A DNA stretch of 25,166 nt from Pelargonium tetragonum (lineage: Eukaryota; Streptophyta; Magnoliopsida; Geraniales; Geraniaceae), in the NCBI GenBank assembly GCA_036897445.1, contig JAYMTL010000190.1, positions 1 through 25,166 on the forward strand, given 5' to 3'. Positions within the stretch are counted from its first letter, which is position 1, and every line of letters starts with the position of its first letter. The position numbers were made by a program, and so were the translations under genes. Below, piece after piece: positions 1 through 11,835 of the stretch. The notes under the pieces are model-generated. The model saw nothing but the letters and a program-made list of their open reading frames with translations. It was not told the DNA's origin and did not search any database.

Positions 1-350
1 GACTCCTAAAAAAAGCTCCTTTTCTTAATTAGTGATGGCATTCATGCTCTTTATAAAACTCTAGTTTAAGATACCCCTCATACAATTACTTAATAAAGGA
101 GGACCTTAGTATAGGAGCTAATCAAGAGGTATCCTGGAACTTCCCTTTTTGTGAAAGTTTATAAAAAGAGTAGGAAATTCCTGATTAAAAAATGACTCAG
201 TCTTATTTACTTTGAACATCAAAAAATTTTCTAAATATTAGACAAGCACAAGGCTCCTTATTTAGTTTAACTGGTTTTTAATCTTCAGTACCCTTTTTTA
301 AGCTTTTGGAAACTCCTTCTTTTGATTTTTCGAATTACTATTGGAATTTT

Positions 351-362
351 TTACTACAAAAA
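351..362 (+). repeat. copy 1 of 12-mer TTACTACAAAAA
   Basis: This 12-mer occurs three times on the plus strand: here, at 22264 and at 24984. The two right-hand copies also share the extension ATTTTC, apart from one A in the run length. By base composition about 0.02 copies would be expected in the window. Function is unknown. Confidence 0.45.
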
Positions 363-1531
363 GTCAGGATACCCAGCTCTCCCTGAATATAACAAGCGTA
401 GTATAATAAAAAAGGAGCCCAACTCTCTAGGGTATTTTAGAAAAGTCTTGTTTTGCGTTTACTTTTAAGGATGCCCCAAGGATATTTCCTTAGCTACTCA
501 ACGAAAGCTAGGCCTTTAAACTTCCTTAAATGGGTGTTTCCTGACTTACTATAACAGTATAAAAAGTAGTGTCAAAGAAACTCTTGATAAAAAGGGTTTC
601 TTATTTCTTTCGAAGTAGTTAAAGATCCAAAATGAATATTATAAGAACACGTAAAGTAAAGGAGACTCCCCTTTACTTTTAATGCTAGTAAAGGCCTAGG
701 TTTCAACGATAGCTCTTGAAGTTCCCGATAAGGAATTGCTTGCTTCAAAGTGGGTATTAGGATCTATATACAATTACTTGTACAAAAGATTTCAGGAGTC
801 CGGTTCATAATAGAAAGGAAATATTAGACTCTTCTTGTGCTGTCTTAGGGCTTCACTGTAGGAACCTTTTTGCACGAGTTTTCATTAGTATTATGCAATT
901 TCTATCTAAAACTTAAGGGAGCCTTTACTTTAAGTTTAGCTTTATTTCCTTTGCAGCTAGTAACACGGGGTAGGTTTAGGAACTTGGCAGACATTTTCAT
1001 TCTATTTTATAGTTTTTATAGGGTGAGGACTTTTATATAGGCACCCCGCAGTAAGAATAGATAATAAAAGGACCCTTTTGAGGGACACTCCTTAGTAGGG
1101 TGGGAGAATTTTCTATCTTAATTTCATTACCTTCTGAATTACATTGTTGTTTGTATACAAGCAGGAAGTACTCCTGGGACACCTTGAATGAATTATTAAG
1201 TATTCCTTTAGATATATAATTTGGCTGAGGAATCTCCAGTTCTAGTTTGACTTTCAGAATACTTAACAAATTTATACTCATTTTTGAATTGCAAAGCTTT
1301 TGCCCGCCAAAAGGCTGCTTTTTGAAGCTTAATGTAACCTTCTACAAATGAAAAACCCCCTTGGTTACTTTACTATCTCTCGAACTACAAGAATCTCTAT
1401 CCTCTACCCTATCCTGAAATATGCTTATTATTTCACTTTCTTAGAATAAGGAGCTTCTAAGTTAACTACACCTCACTCAAAACTATACAGCTATTACTTA
1501 GCAAGGAAGTAAGTCAAGAATAATTTTGACT

Positions 1532-1561
1532 GGATTAGAACCTGTGCCTCTAGGTATTCTG
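1532..1561 (-). repeat. tRNA-T-arm-like short repeat, copy 1
   Basis: Read on the minus strand, this segment runs CAGAATAC, a short spacer, ACAGG, then TTCTAATCC. The last two blocks resemble the 5' side, loop and start of the 3' side of a tRNA T-arm. The same three blocks, in the same order and at nearly the same spacing, occur at 2786-2816. I cannot fold a whole tRNA around it, because no matching acceptor or D-arm is visible. It could be a decayed tRNA or a short dispersed repeat. Confidence 0.35.
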
Positions 1562-1822
1562 CACTCTGGAAAGTTCTGGGTTTCTAACAAAAAAGAAAAA
1601 AGTTTTCCTGTTGCTCCTAGCGTGAGTAGACTACTATAGAATAATTTACTTTAGGACAGGGAGTGCAATATAGCTCCTAAGAGGAAGACTCCTACTAGTA
1701 CAAAGAAGAGTAAGATACAAGTTATTAAGAAGAAACGGAGAAGTCAAGTTCTAAAGAAGTTATAGGTAGACATAATAAACGGGGGTATGCAAGCTATGAG
1801 TAGTAGTAAACAAGTAAGCGGT

Positions 1823-1862
1823 GGGATTTGAACCTACGGACAATGTCTCCTTTTACTTTGAT
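1823..1862 (-). repeat. tRNA-like remnant A, minus strand
   Basis: On the minus strand this ends in GTTCAAATCCC, a good T-loop plus 3' stem start. The T-stem GTAGG/CCCAC pairs at four of five positions. Just upstream is GACATTGTC (1839-1847), which can fold like the long variable arm of a Leu, Ser or Tyr tRNA. The blocks ATCAAAGT, GAGAC and GTTCAAATCCC recur in the same order at 17256-17296. No acceptor partner or proper 7-base anticodon loop is visible, so it is not called a tRNA gene. Confidence 0.3.
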
Positions 1863-2785
1863 GTAACCTCGCATCTCAACAAGTAATGTACACTCAAAAT
1901 CTACAAACTTAGACTTAGAGAGAATTAAAAGGAGGGTTTTTTTCCAATATATTTCAATAGAATATATTATATAAGTCATTTACTTTCTACTTAATTAACT
2001 TCATACACGCTACGAGTACCTTGTATTAAAACTAGCAGAACTTGGGAATGATTTACCTGTTCTAACGGGAAATATGGAGACAATAAATAACTCCTTGAAT
2101 GAAAGATGTCAACTAATAAACAACTTATATAGGAATATTCCCTTCTACTTATCCCTTAGAGGAGCGGGAAAAGAGCTTATATAAGCGATTTTCATCTTGA
2201 TAGCCTTATTCTTTTTCAGAGTAAGAGTAGAAATAGTTATTAGAGCGTTTTCCAACTACAAGTTTTTACTAAAGAATATTCCAGGTAAAACCTAAAAAAG
2301 AAGTAGAGCTAAAAAAGTAAGGAATCTGCTTGCAGTGAGGTGGAGCTTAGATATCGGGTTCGAGTCGTATAAAGGTAAGTTGTAAATGATTAAGGCCCCT
2401 TTCATGTCATTAGGTTTTCCTTATATCCGTTTTCTTATTTCAAACTATTTACTTTTAAGGAATAGAAATAGAATAAGTTTTGTGACGCACCCTCTTGAGA
2501 TGGAAATTCGCTGTTCTAACGCCTGTCTTTTATCTAAAAATCACTTGAGTAGGGTCTAACTAGGGTAAGGAATCTTAAGAACAAGGTATCGAAGATAAAA
2601 AGAAAATGTAAATTAGCTCTGTGTACTCTATTTGAATTGAAAGGGATCCTTAGGAGTTACAGCTAAGTAATTAAGAAATCCGGTACCTTTACTCTTTAAT
2701 AACATCACAAAATTGACTAGTTATCCGGGAATCAAGTCTCCTATTTTTATCTTTCTTAGTCTTTATTTATTCTAAAAGTGTTTTG

Positions 2786-2816
2786 GGATTAGAACTCCTG
2801 TAGCTGATGTATTCTG
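2786..2816 (-). repeat. tRNA-T-arm-like short repeat, copy 2
   Basis: This is the partner of 1532-1561. On the plus strand the shared blocks are GGATTAGAA, CCTGT and GTATTCTG, 22 identical bases over about 31 with two small gaps. Flanks beyond the segment do not match. A short dispersed repeat or a second decayed tRNA 3' half are both possible. Confidence 0.35.
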
Positions 2817-3360
2817 TACCTGTAACTAACATCTTACTCAAAACCTCAGTATAGTAGTAAGGATAATACCTCTTCTTCTTTGTTCTTATCATTAAGGAGG
2901 TAAGCTTGCTTAGAAAGATAAGGAATTCAATTCTAAACCCTCTGAATCAGAAAGCAGGCTCTAAAAGCTTTAAATGGACCAAGGACTGTTAGGTGCCTAT
3001 AGATAAGTTATACTCGATTAAGTCGCGGGTTCCCCTTCTATCCCTACATCCTATATAAATGAAAGGCTCAAAAAGGCTTGGGCTTCCCTAACATGGAAGG
3101 AAGGGGGCTACCGTAACGAAATAGTATATGAAATATCCGGTACAAGTCAAAAGTATACCAAAAAACTAAATCCATAAAATATTAAGTTAAACCCCAGCAA
3201 TTTAAAACACTTACATATTGTATGAAGTACTTTCATTTTAGGAATAAAACTAAAGACAATGCCCTATATAAAGAGTTTAACCCGGCGCAAAATACATAAC
3301 TTTAGAAAGTCGACCTCCTCCTATGACTATTAAAAACCCTTGGATTCAGGGGCGGCTCTT

Positions 3361-6300
3361 CATTGTACTTTACAGAAACCCTGACTTCTTCTTTAAACAA
3401 GTTTTTTTAATTATTCAATATGCTTTTGGGTTAACTGCGCCAATATTCTGCTCCTATAATTACTTATTCTCATTCGAGTAAGACTTGAGTACTCTAAATT
3501 TTGCGGAATTTTTAGGTACTCCGGGAAGCACCCGGGCACTAAATAAAAGCTTTGCTTCTCCATAAAAAAGAAATGTAGGGGTCCCCTAACTTGAGTATAA
3601 AACTTTCTTTTCTTTTTGTTAGATCTTTTGTACTTAAAGGTGGGATCTCTTTTTTCTACAGAACATAGGTCTAAGTCCCTTTTAAATAAAATTCAGTAAG
3701 GGGCAAGAGTGCCCCCACAATAGGGTCGGAATACTCCTATATGTGACCCCTTATTTTTATTAGAAATCCAGTTAAGTCTCATACATAGTAAAAAAGATCT
3801 AAACTCTACAAGATTAAGAGACTTCTATTTAACTCCGGCAGCTAATTTTCTAATTGATTCTATAAAAACCCTTTTAAAATTGCAGACTTTTTTTATCAAA
3901 GTCAAACTGCAGCAAATTCTCGAAATGAAAGGTCTACGTTAGAGTGCTTTGACTTGAGAACAAAGCCTTTTTGTGCACTTTCCTTAAAAGTTGGCGACTC
4001 TCTTACAAAAAATTCCTCAACCCACATAGCAAGAATTATACAAGTATATAAGTAACCTTCGCCTGGATTAGAGCATATCACTATTTTCTGTTGAAGCTAA
4101 ATGAAAGAAACCCCACAGAGTCCCCACCGGGGCTATATATCTAAACTTATTTCATTTCGTGCATTATCGAGCGATAAAGATTCTTTGTATAAGTGATTTC
4201 CTAACTCTACTCAGTTGTAAGATTGCGCGGAAGATTCCGTGTTCTTGAGTGACGGATAAACCCTCTCGTAAACAGGGCGCAAGATTTCGGTACCCTTGAT
4301 TTAACTTATAGGCCTAATTTTAAGATATAATATTCTAAAAGTAGTCGGGTAGATTTAGACAAGAATTTTCTATATAAGTCTAACAACTTTTTGTACTGAC
4401 TAGTCCTCGTCTAAACGTTCAAGTCTAGGGAAATTCGTTTATGGAACAAAAGAGCTTTCAACCCCCTTTTTAAAGAAGTTTTAGTATAAAGCTGCCTTTT
4501 TAGATTAGAAAAAGTAGGCCCCTGTTAAGTGCAAAATATTCTTTAATTTAGGGGAATTACAGTGAAGCAGTTCACGGAAACCCTGTTAAAGTGGGGTAGG
4601 TTTGTTATTTGTTACTAGAAGCTTAAAGTAAATCCTGCTAAAAGTAGCAAATTCAAGGGATAAGTAGACCAATATCTCAAAGATTATGTACTCTTTAATC
4701 GTTATACTAAATCTTATCTGATAAGGAGCTTGAAGATAGTAAGAAATCCTATTATTAATCATAAAACTTTTTTTGTTTTAGATCTGTAACTAAAAAACTT
4801 TCTAAAATCATTCCTTGACTGGTATAGAACCCACCGGGGAGTCTCTCTCTATCCCTCATGAGGAGTCAATCCTATAGACATTACCGTTAGACATCGACTC
4901 CTCTAAATAATGAAGGCTACTTCTTTACTGGAAAATCTTTACTTGCCTTATATTCCTTATCCTTTTTAAGGACCCGGAATCGCTTTGTTTAAGATCAACA
5001 GCTTATAAATGTCACCTATAAATCCTTCTACAAGCCTAGCTTTTCCTAAAAATCTTAATAAGGGGCTTTCTTAATTACATTACCTCTCTTCTCTTCAAAT
5101 AGAGGAACTTCTCTTTTCTTTATTATTTAAATACCAAATCTTTATCTCTAGTTTCATTACCTCCCCAACCTGGAAAACGGGACTCTTACTCAAATTGCTT
5201 TTTTATCTACTTTAAAAGCCACTTCATTTTCTATATCTAAACAAAAAGGGTAGGAATTTGGACACCCATCCCTCTAACTTACGGAAGCTAAACCCGACTG
5301 TTTATACCAAAACTTTTGGACCTTACTTAGAAGCTTTATAGGTTTCTTATGAAATAACTTTAAGTTTTTGCCGGTGTTAAGCCAATTCTTATTGAGTTCG
5401 GCATTAGTTGTACTTTGCTAACTCCACAATACACCCCTTAAACTTTACATTCTTAAGGTTAAGGGAAGAGCCCAAAATAGAAAAAGAACCTCCATTTCCT
5501 ACAAAAGTCTATTTTAGACTCAACCAAGAATAGAAAGAATTCTCACAAGTTATATACAGAGAAAAAAGGGTCAAAAATTGCCTTTATATCCTTGTGGTAA
5601 AACTCTCTTTTAATTTCTTAGACTAATGGCGAGAAAATAAAAGGTATACGCTTAACCGGAAATTTCCAAGGCCCTTTTAGTGAGTTAGTGAGCTAAAACC
5701 TCCTGGATAATTTTTAAGAACTTATTACCCTTTGAAGCTACAAAAGCCGAAGCTTTACAATCCTATTCGTTATCTAAAAAGCTCAACTTTATTTCGAAAA
5801 AGAAAACCTCAAAAGAAATGGGGAGAAGCCTGACGGGATGAATAGGAGGTACCTACTTAAATTCTAAGGTATAAAAACAAAGTAGAACTGCACTAAAAAT
5901 AGAAGGGGAAACTGTCTTATTTAAAGTAACAAGTTAACACTGGTTGATTTATTCGTAATCATAAAGAAGCTTGGAGTACACTAAAATTTCTACAAGATAA
6001 CTGAATATTATTTTTGAGTGCCCTTTTTGTGAGCCCTAGAAAACCTTCCGAAAACTCAAAGATTTTAGTGAGATTACTCCGTTGAGCGAGGGGGGGTTCC
6101 TCTTTTGCCTAGGTTTACCTGTTAAAATTTCCCGTAGCAACCCCCGCTTTTTGTAGATTTGTAGAAAAGAGGTCCCTAACCTAATTTAGCTTTTGTACTG
6201 ACATCTACTTCCTGTAAATCCCAAAAGCCGAGCTAGGTCCTAGACCCTTTTTAGCGAATCTTTTTTGTATTTTTACTTATTCTGGAAGAAACCCAGTCTA

Positions 6301-9220
6301 TCTTATGTAGTTTTTTTAGAGTCTATGCCTACGCTATAAAAACCCCAAGTTTTAACAAGCAAATACAATTCAAATATAAGAGTTGGAAGTAGAAGTATGG
6401 GTCTATATTAAATCGGGTGTCAAAGGGAATAAAGTAAAACGCAAAATTTATGCTATTAGGCACGGAAACGGATATAGCTTTAAGAATTTAACTTCATCAG
6501 AAAAGGGGCCGCACCCGCATGTCCTAGTTATTCTGTATTCCAACGGATTTTGTACCCACATGGATTCTTTTTCTACGTTATTGTTTTTATGCTTATTCTT
6601 ATTAAAGCTTACTCTTAACCTAGTTTGTTAGAAAAACCTATAGTAAAGCCCCTTCTATCTATTAAAGCTTTTCATCCTATTTTCATAATCTATAACTCGA
6701 AAATAAAGTCCTCTGCCTAACGTCTTACTTGTTAATAAGAAAAAGTAAGTCAAATTCTCATTAAGTCAGAACGTATATTAAGATTTAATAGAGAGCGTCC
6801 ATTCCAAACACCAGTAGAGGATACCCCTTTTTCCTTTTTAAGAGCATAAGTCTCCTGTTATTTTATTTACAAAATAACTTTTTCTTTCTCTATTTACTGG
6901 GAAACCCTACCTAATATAGTTTAAATAAAGCCTCGGTGGGTTTCGAACTCCCCCTTAAGAATAACTAAGTCCTTTTACAATCCCCTCCGGAAGACCCGAT
7001 GCTAGTTCTTGATATTCCAGTTTTTGATCGCTTTTTCTTAAGAGGGGCCTTAAAATCTTTTTAAGTACTGATTTAACGAGTTAGTTTCTTGAGGATTTAC
7101 GGCTTCTTATTTACTCCAATTAAAAGGATCCTCTTATTGTACTCTTTATGAAGTTTGTACCTGATTAAATTAAAAATCTTAAATTGACTAAAAAGCGGGT
7201 TAGTCTATTTAAGTAAAACTAGGGAAATTTTTTTAGGGTAGGGGTAAGACCTCTTGTTTTCTGCTGTTACTGGTATCTAGAGGAGTAAGGCCCTAATGGT
7301 AGAGTCCCCCGTAAAAATAGAAGTTTCTCGACTTGCTCTTAGCGCAGAACTCTCTGGAAAACCTTTACGAAGTTTTTGTACTTTAGTGGGGCATAGGAAG
7401 AAAATACCAAATTTATTATAAGCGCAAGCGCCCCCTTTTTAGCTATAACTTAATCTCCTCCGGTAGCCCTAAAATCTATTCTAAAAGAATCTCCCTTTCC
7501 AGTGTTAACTAGTTCGAAAAGCAAGGAACAACAAGTAAAGTAGGCAAACTCCTACTCCTAACATTTTTCTTTTCTATTTCTTAGTCCCACGATACCAAAG
7601 CACAAGTAGAACAAGAGTCAAACCCACTTAATATCTTAATATAATATATTGAACTTTTTACAACTCCTATCCTAAGAATTTAACAAAGCAAAGGAGCTCC
7701 CTTTAATATTATTATATACCTAAAAAGTTTACTATAGCATAACCCACCCGTAAAAAACTTAAACTCGATTAGGAAAATGGGGTAGTTCCCTTAGATTAGA
7801 TATGAAAGTTCTCTTTTTGTACTTAGTCAGGGCCCTTCTCTTACTCCTAGAAAATTCCTTAAGATACGAGATTGACTTTATAAGACAGGAACTACTTTCT
7901 TAACACCTTTAACAAAAAAGACAGCTTAAGTACTTCCCCGCTTCCCTGTTTCAGTTCACTTAAAAAGAACCCTTCTAAACCGGAAACAAAGCCTAGAACA
8001 GAATCTTATAGTAAAGGCTTGTAAAAAGAGGGTGGCCTGGGATTCATAAAAAGCAAATCTTCGTTTCGTTGAATCCTAACTTTTTTCTGAGAGAATAGAC
8101 TTGTTACGGGGTCATATACAGTTTATCCGTAAAGTTTTTAATAAATTTGGAATGCCCAAATAGATCCTTATTAAATTTTTAGTTGGATCTTTTCGATATC
8201 AACAACGAGAAAAGGGATGATTTTTATTAAGACTTTGAATTAACTCGAAATTTATATTACAGGGGAAACCTTATACAAACCTAGGTTAATGGGGATATAC
8301 ACGGAACCTTTGCCATTTCTGTTTACAGGCTTTTGATCTGACCTTGAATTCTATATTATGGAAATTCCAGAAGGTTAAAGGAAATACTCTACAACAAGGC
8401 CCTCTTAAGTTTTATGCTTTAAATTTTCGAAAGTAATTTAATTGTAATAGGCGATACAACACAGGAGATCTTTCTAAATAATCTAGACAAAGTACTCTAA
8501 AATCCCAAGCTTGTTAAGGCTTACTTATCCCTTGAAAGGTAGCTTATTCCTAGGTTACGCGGTAGGATACTTCTGAACCCCTAAAGGCTGCGCATTTAAG
8601 TTTATCTGAGTAACCCAATACGCAAAAAGTGGTTTCCTGTAACTCCACAAATCTATGGACTTCCGGTTTAATATCCTCTTATTGTTTGTAAAGGCTTTTC
8701 TCATAACCAAACCTAGGAAAGGCTCCGGAAATAAAGGCTTTTAAATAACTTCTACTTGACCTCATTAAACTGTTACCTTTTAAGGAACTTCTTTGTACTC
8801 TAAATCTTGCGTCAAATAAAAGATTTACGGTAGCTTTCTTGATACACACTAGAAATAGGAATGCCTTGTTGTATTCAAAGTTGTACTGGTCAAATACTCT
8901 TACTTTTAGATCAAAGGATTTTCTAGGATATTCTTTGTATTCGAGGGGTCTAAAATGCACCAACTGTATCTAGTCTTAAGTAACAAACGGGATTCTGAAT
9001 CAAAGAAAGTCACGTACCTCAAATCTTGACAAGTTGAGAGCTTATAAACGAGATACGAAAAAAAGTTACGGGGTTCACGTACAACTTAATTTATATAGAG
9101 TTCTCCGGATACTCCAACCTAATTTTACTCTTATCTTTTTGGGTGAGTATTAACTATGGAAATCCCCAGTATTTTTATTATTCTGGGATATAATAAATAA
9201 TTCAGATAATCTTGTACTGG
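3361..9220. other. gene-free stretch with plus-strand TTGTACT cluster
   Basis: No gene is recognisable. The longest open frame, 94 codons at 8679-8963 on the minus strand, lacks a ribosome binding site and any domain I know. The 82-codon frame at 6383-6631 starts with TTG and is not convincing either. The distinctive feature is the heptamer TTGTACT on the plus strand at 3363, 3628, 4391, 5408, 6193, 7137, 7376, 7817, 8793, 8881 and 9212. Only two more plus-strand copies were seen in the rest of the window (11859, 18571). The flanks differ, so this is a motif and not a copied repeat. Confidence 0.55.
4762..4780. other. small hairpin, AT-rich
   Basis: TAAAAC and GTTTTA form a perfect 6-bp stem around a loop of seven T. 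It has no G+C-rich stem, so it is not a typical intrinsic terminator, and no gene ends beside it. Chance formation is plausible in DNA this AT-rich. Confidence 0.25.
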
Positions 9221-10889
9221 TAAAACGGGTCAAATTGAAATCTTTGAAATTAAAGTGCTGTGGCCCAGGTTAAAACAACTATATCGAAGTAGCTTATCTT
9301 TGCAAAAAAGAGACGGGTTGGGCCTATCTCTGTGGAAATTACTAACCCATTAAATCAGAGTCTTTTTCTAAGTACCGATAAATTTATTACACAACTAACA
9401 ATTAATCTTGGGTTGTGAAAGCTCCTCTTTCCTTTACTTGATGTTTTATAGCTTAACAAATTAGAAAATCCCAGGCTACATAGGCAAAAGTCAATTTACA
9501 CGGAATTTAGAGACTCCGATATTCCTTTTATTTCATTTCAAAAAGAGCCCGTACTTCTTTATTAATTACAATTAAAGACATCCTCGATCTGCCATCAATA
9601 AGGTGCATTGCTAAAAAAGCATAACAGGTGCGCTTTCTTTTACCTTTTTTATTAGCAAACAAGACTCAGTTTAGAGTTTAGCAAGGGCCCTCTAGACTCC
9701 CTTTTGACTTTTTTGATCTGTAAGTAATAAAAATAGAAAAGAAATATCCGGCACTAGTTCATTACTAAAGATTCCATCGCGTGGATAAGTCCGAGGTTTT
9801 GGCTAGATAATTTTTAGCTTAAATACAGAGTTTTAACAAAGTAAGATAGGGTTCAAACCTATAAACACTCTATCTATATAGGGTATCTTATTAAAAACTC
9901 AATGTACAGAATGCAATTAAAGATTTATGAGATTGCTTGCCCGAAACCGGTGCGTTCTACTGGGTCCTGCTAAAAAGAAATATTCTAAAAAAAGACAGGT
10001 TAAGTTATCTCTATTTTGAATTGGAAACCCTTGTTTGATTCAAGCCCAAAGCCATCAAAAAGGTTATACTCTTTTTTCTTATCCAAGGCAATTTAGATCT
10101 TATAATAGCCATTTCTTCCTCCGAGAGGTCCTCGCTCTTTTTCCCAAGCTAGGTCAGTGTTTAAAACTGAGTATCCTTAGCAAGAATTCCGTATACAGAG
10201 TACATAACTAGTATTTCGAATTATGCTTTACATTAGAGGCAGCATTATAATTATACTACAAGTTTGGGGGAGCTTCGAAAAGGTTTCTCCAATATATAAC
10301 TATATAGCTCGGAAAAAGCTTCAAGAGCTACCCTTTCAATTCAATAATATACTGCCTTTTTACCTGCTATTACTCATGTGGATATCAAAACTCTTAATTT
10401 TCGTTTATTACCTACTGAAAAACTCTCGAATAAAGGAGCATATGCCCAAGGAAGCTAAATTTACGAAACACCGGACTTACTAATATCTGGGTGTCTACAC
10501 TTAATGTTCTTAACCGGGTTCTCTTTATTCTGTTTTATTTTAATATTGAATAAGCAAGTGCTTCAGTCTTTTTCTAATTATTTGATATGCTCTGCGGTAC
10601 CCCCTGAAAAGGCAATATACCAAGCAATGTAAATTTCTCATAAGAATACTTATAAGTTTCATTTTAGCCAACAGGAAGCCTGAAATAAAGTTTCAGAGCT
10701 ATTGCTAATTTTGGCCCTTTTGCTTGAAAATGACCCTACACCAAGGTGAAGTTTACCTTTTTAATGATATAAGTGATTTAGGTATTCGCTTTATTATTAC
10801 TTAAATAGAATATAGAAAGAGTATGAAATGATTCGGATTCTCTTGTAGATTCTCCAATGTTGTTAGTTAAAGTAAGCAGTTCTTTTCCG
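9221..10889. other. gene-free stretch upstream of the tRNA
   Basis: Nothing recognisable is present apart from the hairpin at 9846-9862. The open frame at 10223-10483 (86 codons, plus) has no visible ribosome binding site or domain and is taken as chance. I see no promoter that I could tie to the tRNA at 10890. Confidence 0.6.
9846..9862 (+). other. T-arm-like hairpin
   Basis: ATAGG and CCTAT form a perfect 5-bp stem around the 7-base loop GTTCAAA. This has the size of a tRNA T-arm, but the canonical TTC would sit one base later than it should. I find no acceptor, D or anticodon arm in the right places on either strand. It may be a tRNA fossil or chance. Confidence 0.2.
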
Positions 10890-10962
10890 TGGAGTATAGC
10901 CAAGTGGTAGAGCACCGGTTCGGGGAATCGGCATGCAAAGGTTCGAGCCCCTTTTAACTCCA
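10890..10962 (+). tRNA. tRNA-Gln-type gene with GGG anticodon loop, probably degenerate
   Basis: Several segments match bacterial/organellar glutamine tRNA, notably GGAGTATAGCCAAGTGGTA, GGCATGCAAAGG and TTCGA; the closest I recall is plant mitochondrial trnQ. The acceptor TGGAGT pairs with ACTCCA, leaving the seventh position A/A. The D-arm starts GCC but returns GAGC, so its third pair is lost. The anticodon stem CCGGT/ATCGG is intact with one G-U pair. Its loop TCGGGGA gives anticodon GGG, which would read proline codons, in place of the TTG expected for glutamine. It also has C where U33 is nearly universal. The T-stem AAAGG/CCTTT is perfect only if the loop has eight bases, and one extra T precedes the 3' acceptor strand. 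No CCA tail is encoded. The tRNA origin is clear; these defects favour a decayed or edited copy over a normal working gene. Confidence 0.75.
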
Positions 10963-11818
10963 TTGCAGAGAAAAGCTCTTTTAGGATTGATATTACCTTG
11001 GACTCTTTATATAGTTATGCATGATTAAGATACAGGCTTTGTATAGCTTTCCGCGAGTTACTCAAAAGGGAAAAGTTTCTTTCATTTCTATAGTTTCTGT
11101 CTAAGATATCCATAAAAAAGGAAGCAAGGCAGAAGTTCGGATAACTGGGAATCATTTGACTCGAACGGGGCTTTCCTAAAATTGTAATGTGTCATTTTTC
11201 TATGACCTTTCTTTTGGAAGACTTTGAAGGCACAAAAAGATTTTAGTTTTTTACGAGAATCTTCACTATATTAAGTAAGTAGAACATCTGTCAGGTTAAT
11301 TGTAACTTATGAAAAAAGAGACTTTAACTGGTAAATACTAGAAATTCTAAAAAAAGTTATTACTCTAATGGCCCTGTTGTATCGAAAAGAACCCACAAGT
11401 TTTAGGGAAGTCTTTATTATAGTTTTCTAAAGGGGTTTCTGTACAGGACAGGATATCCTAAGGTTTATAATACCGGGTATTCCATAAGTATAAAAGTTTT
11501 AAGTAAGGGAGTAGTTTTCGTGAAATTTTCTTGTCCCAGATCCTATTTTTGCGTTTAAGAAAGATAATGTTACCAAAAGGAGCTGGCTGCTTGTAAGAAT
11601 TCTTTGGTGCATAAATTTCTTTCTTTGATCAGAAGCTCGAATTGTGTCCTACTCTTTTAAGCGGGGCCCCTGAGAATCTCTATGAATGCCTCCTTATGGG
11701 CTCGTCTAACAGGGGTTGTTAATGAATTGTTATACCCTCGAGACTAAGCATGTCAGCCCCTGCGTCGACCTTTTTGTTATGGACTGTAGTTTTGCACTCG
11801 ATTCATTGTTGAGCAAGC

Positions 11819-11835
11819 TTATATATAATATATAA
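11819..11835. other. AT-only near-palindrome
   Basis: A 17-base run of only A and T (TTATATATAATATATAA) is almost its own reverse complement. Similar AT palindromes lie near 7630-7650 and at 18271-18297. Such boxes resemble mitochondrial promoter cores in some lineages, but no gene lies downstream, so no function is claimed. Confidence 0.2.

Larger units (their letters stand above)
1..3360. other. gene-free stretch, left part
   Basis: No coding region, RNA gene or mobile element is recognisable. The only open frames are 82 codons (1033-1281, minus) and 61 codons (1794-1979, minus). Neither has a ribosome binding site, a domain or a composition that sets it apart from chance. The stretch is AT-rich with many short homopurine and homopyrimidine blocks; 1674-1740 is especially purine-rich. 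Short tRNA-like segments at 1532-1561, 1823-1862 and 2786-2816 are listed separately. Confidence 0.7.

Noticed and set aside
4818-4910. Possible minus-strand Met tRNA around CTCATGA with GGGTTCTATACC downstream
   Set aside because: The stem around CTCATGA does not close properly, the T-stem has only three pairs, and there is no matching acceptor.
6383-6631. 82-codon open frame on the plus strand with a basic N-terminal half and hydrophobic end
   Set aside because: It starts with TTG, has no ribosome binding site and matches no family I know. The hydrophobic tail follows from T-rich DNA.
6932-7002. Possible minus-strand tRNA: GTTCGAAA loop with a near-complementary acceptor pair (GCATCGG with CCGAGGC)
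   Set aside because: The T-stem pairs at only three of five positions, the anticodon loop would have eight bases, and no D-arm is visible. GTTCGA alone is expected about nine times by chance on the two strands.
7270-7350. D-arm-like AATGGTAGAGTC on the plus strand
   Set aside because: No anticodon stem or T-arm follows at the right distance.
8679-8963. Longest open frame, 94 codons, minus strand
   Set aside because: It shows no ribosome binding site, domain, signal peptide or clear codon pattern, and its length is within random expectation for 25 kb at this composition.
10778-10963. 61-codon open frame on the minus strand
   Set aside because: It overlaps the tRNA at 10890-10962 on the opposite strand and is a shadow of it.
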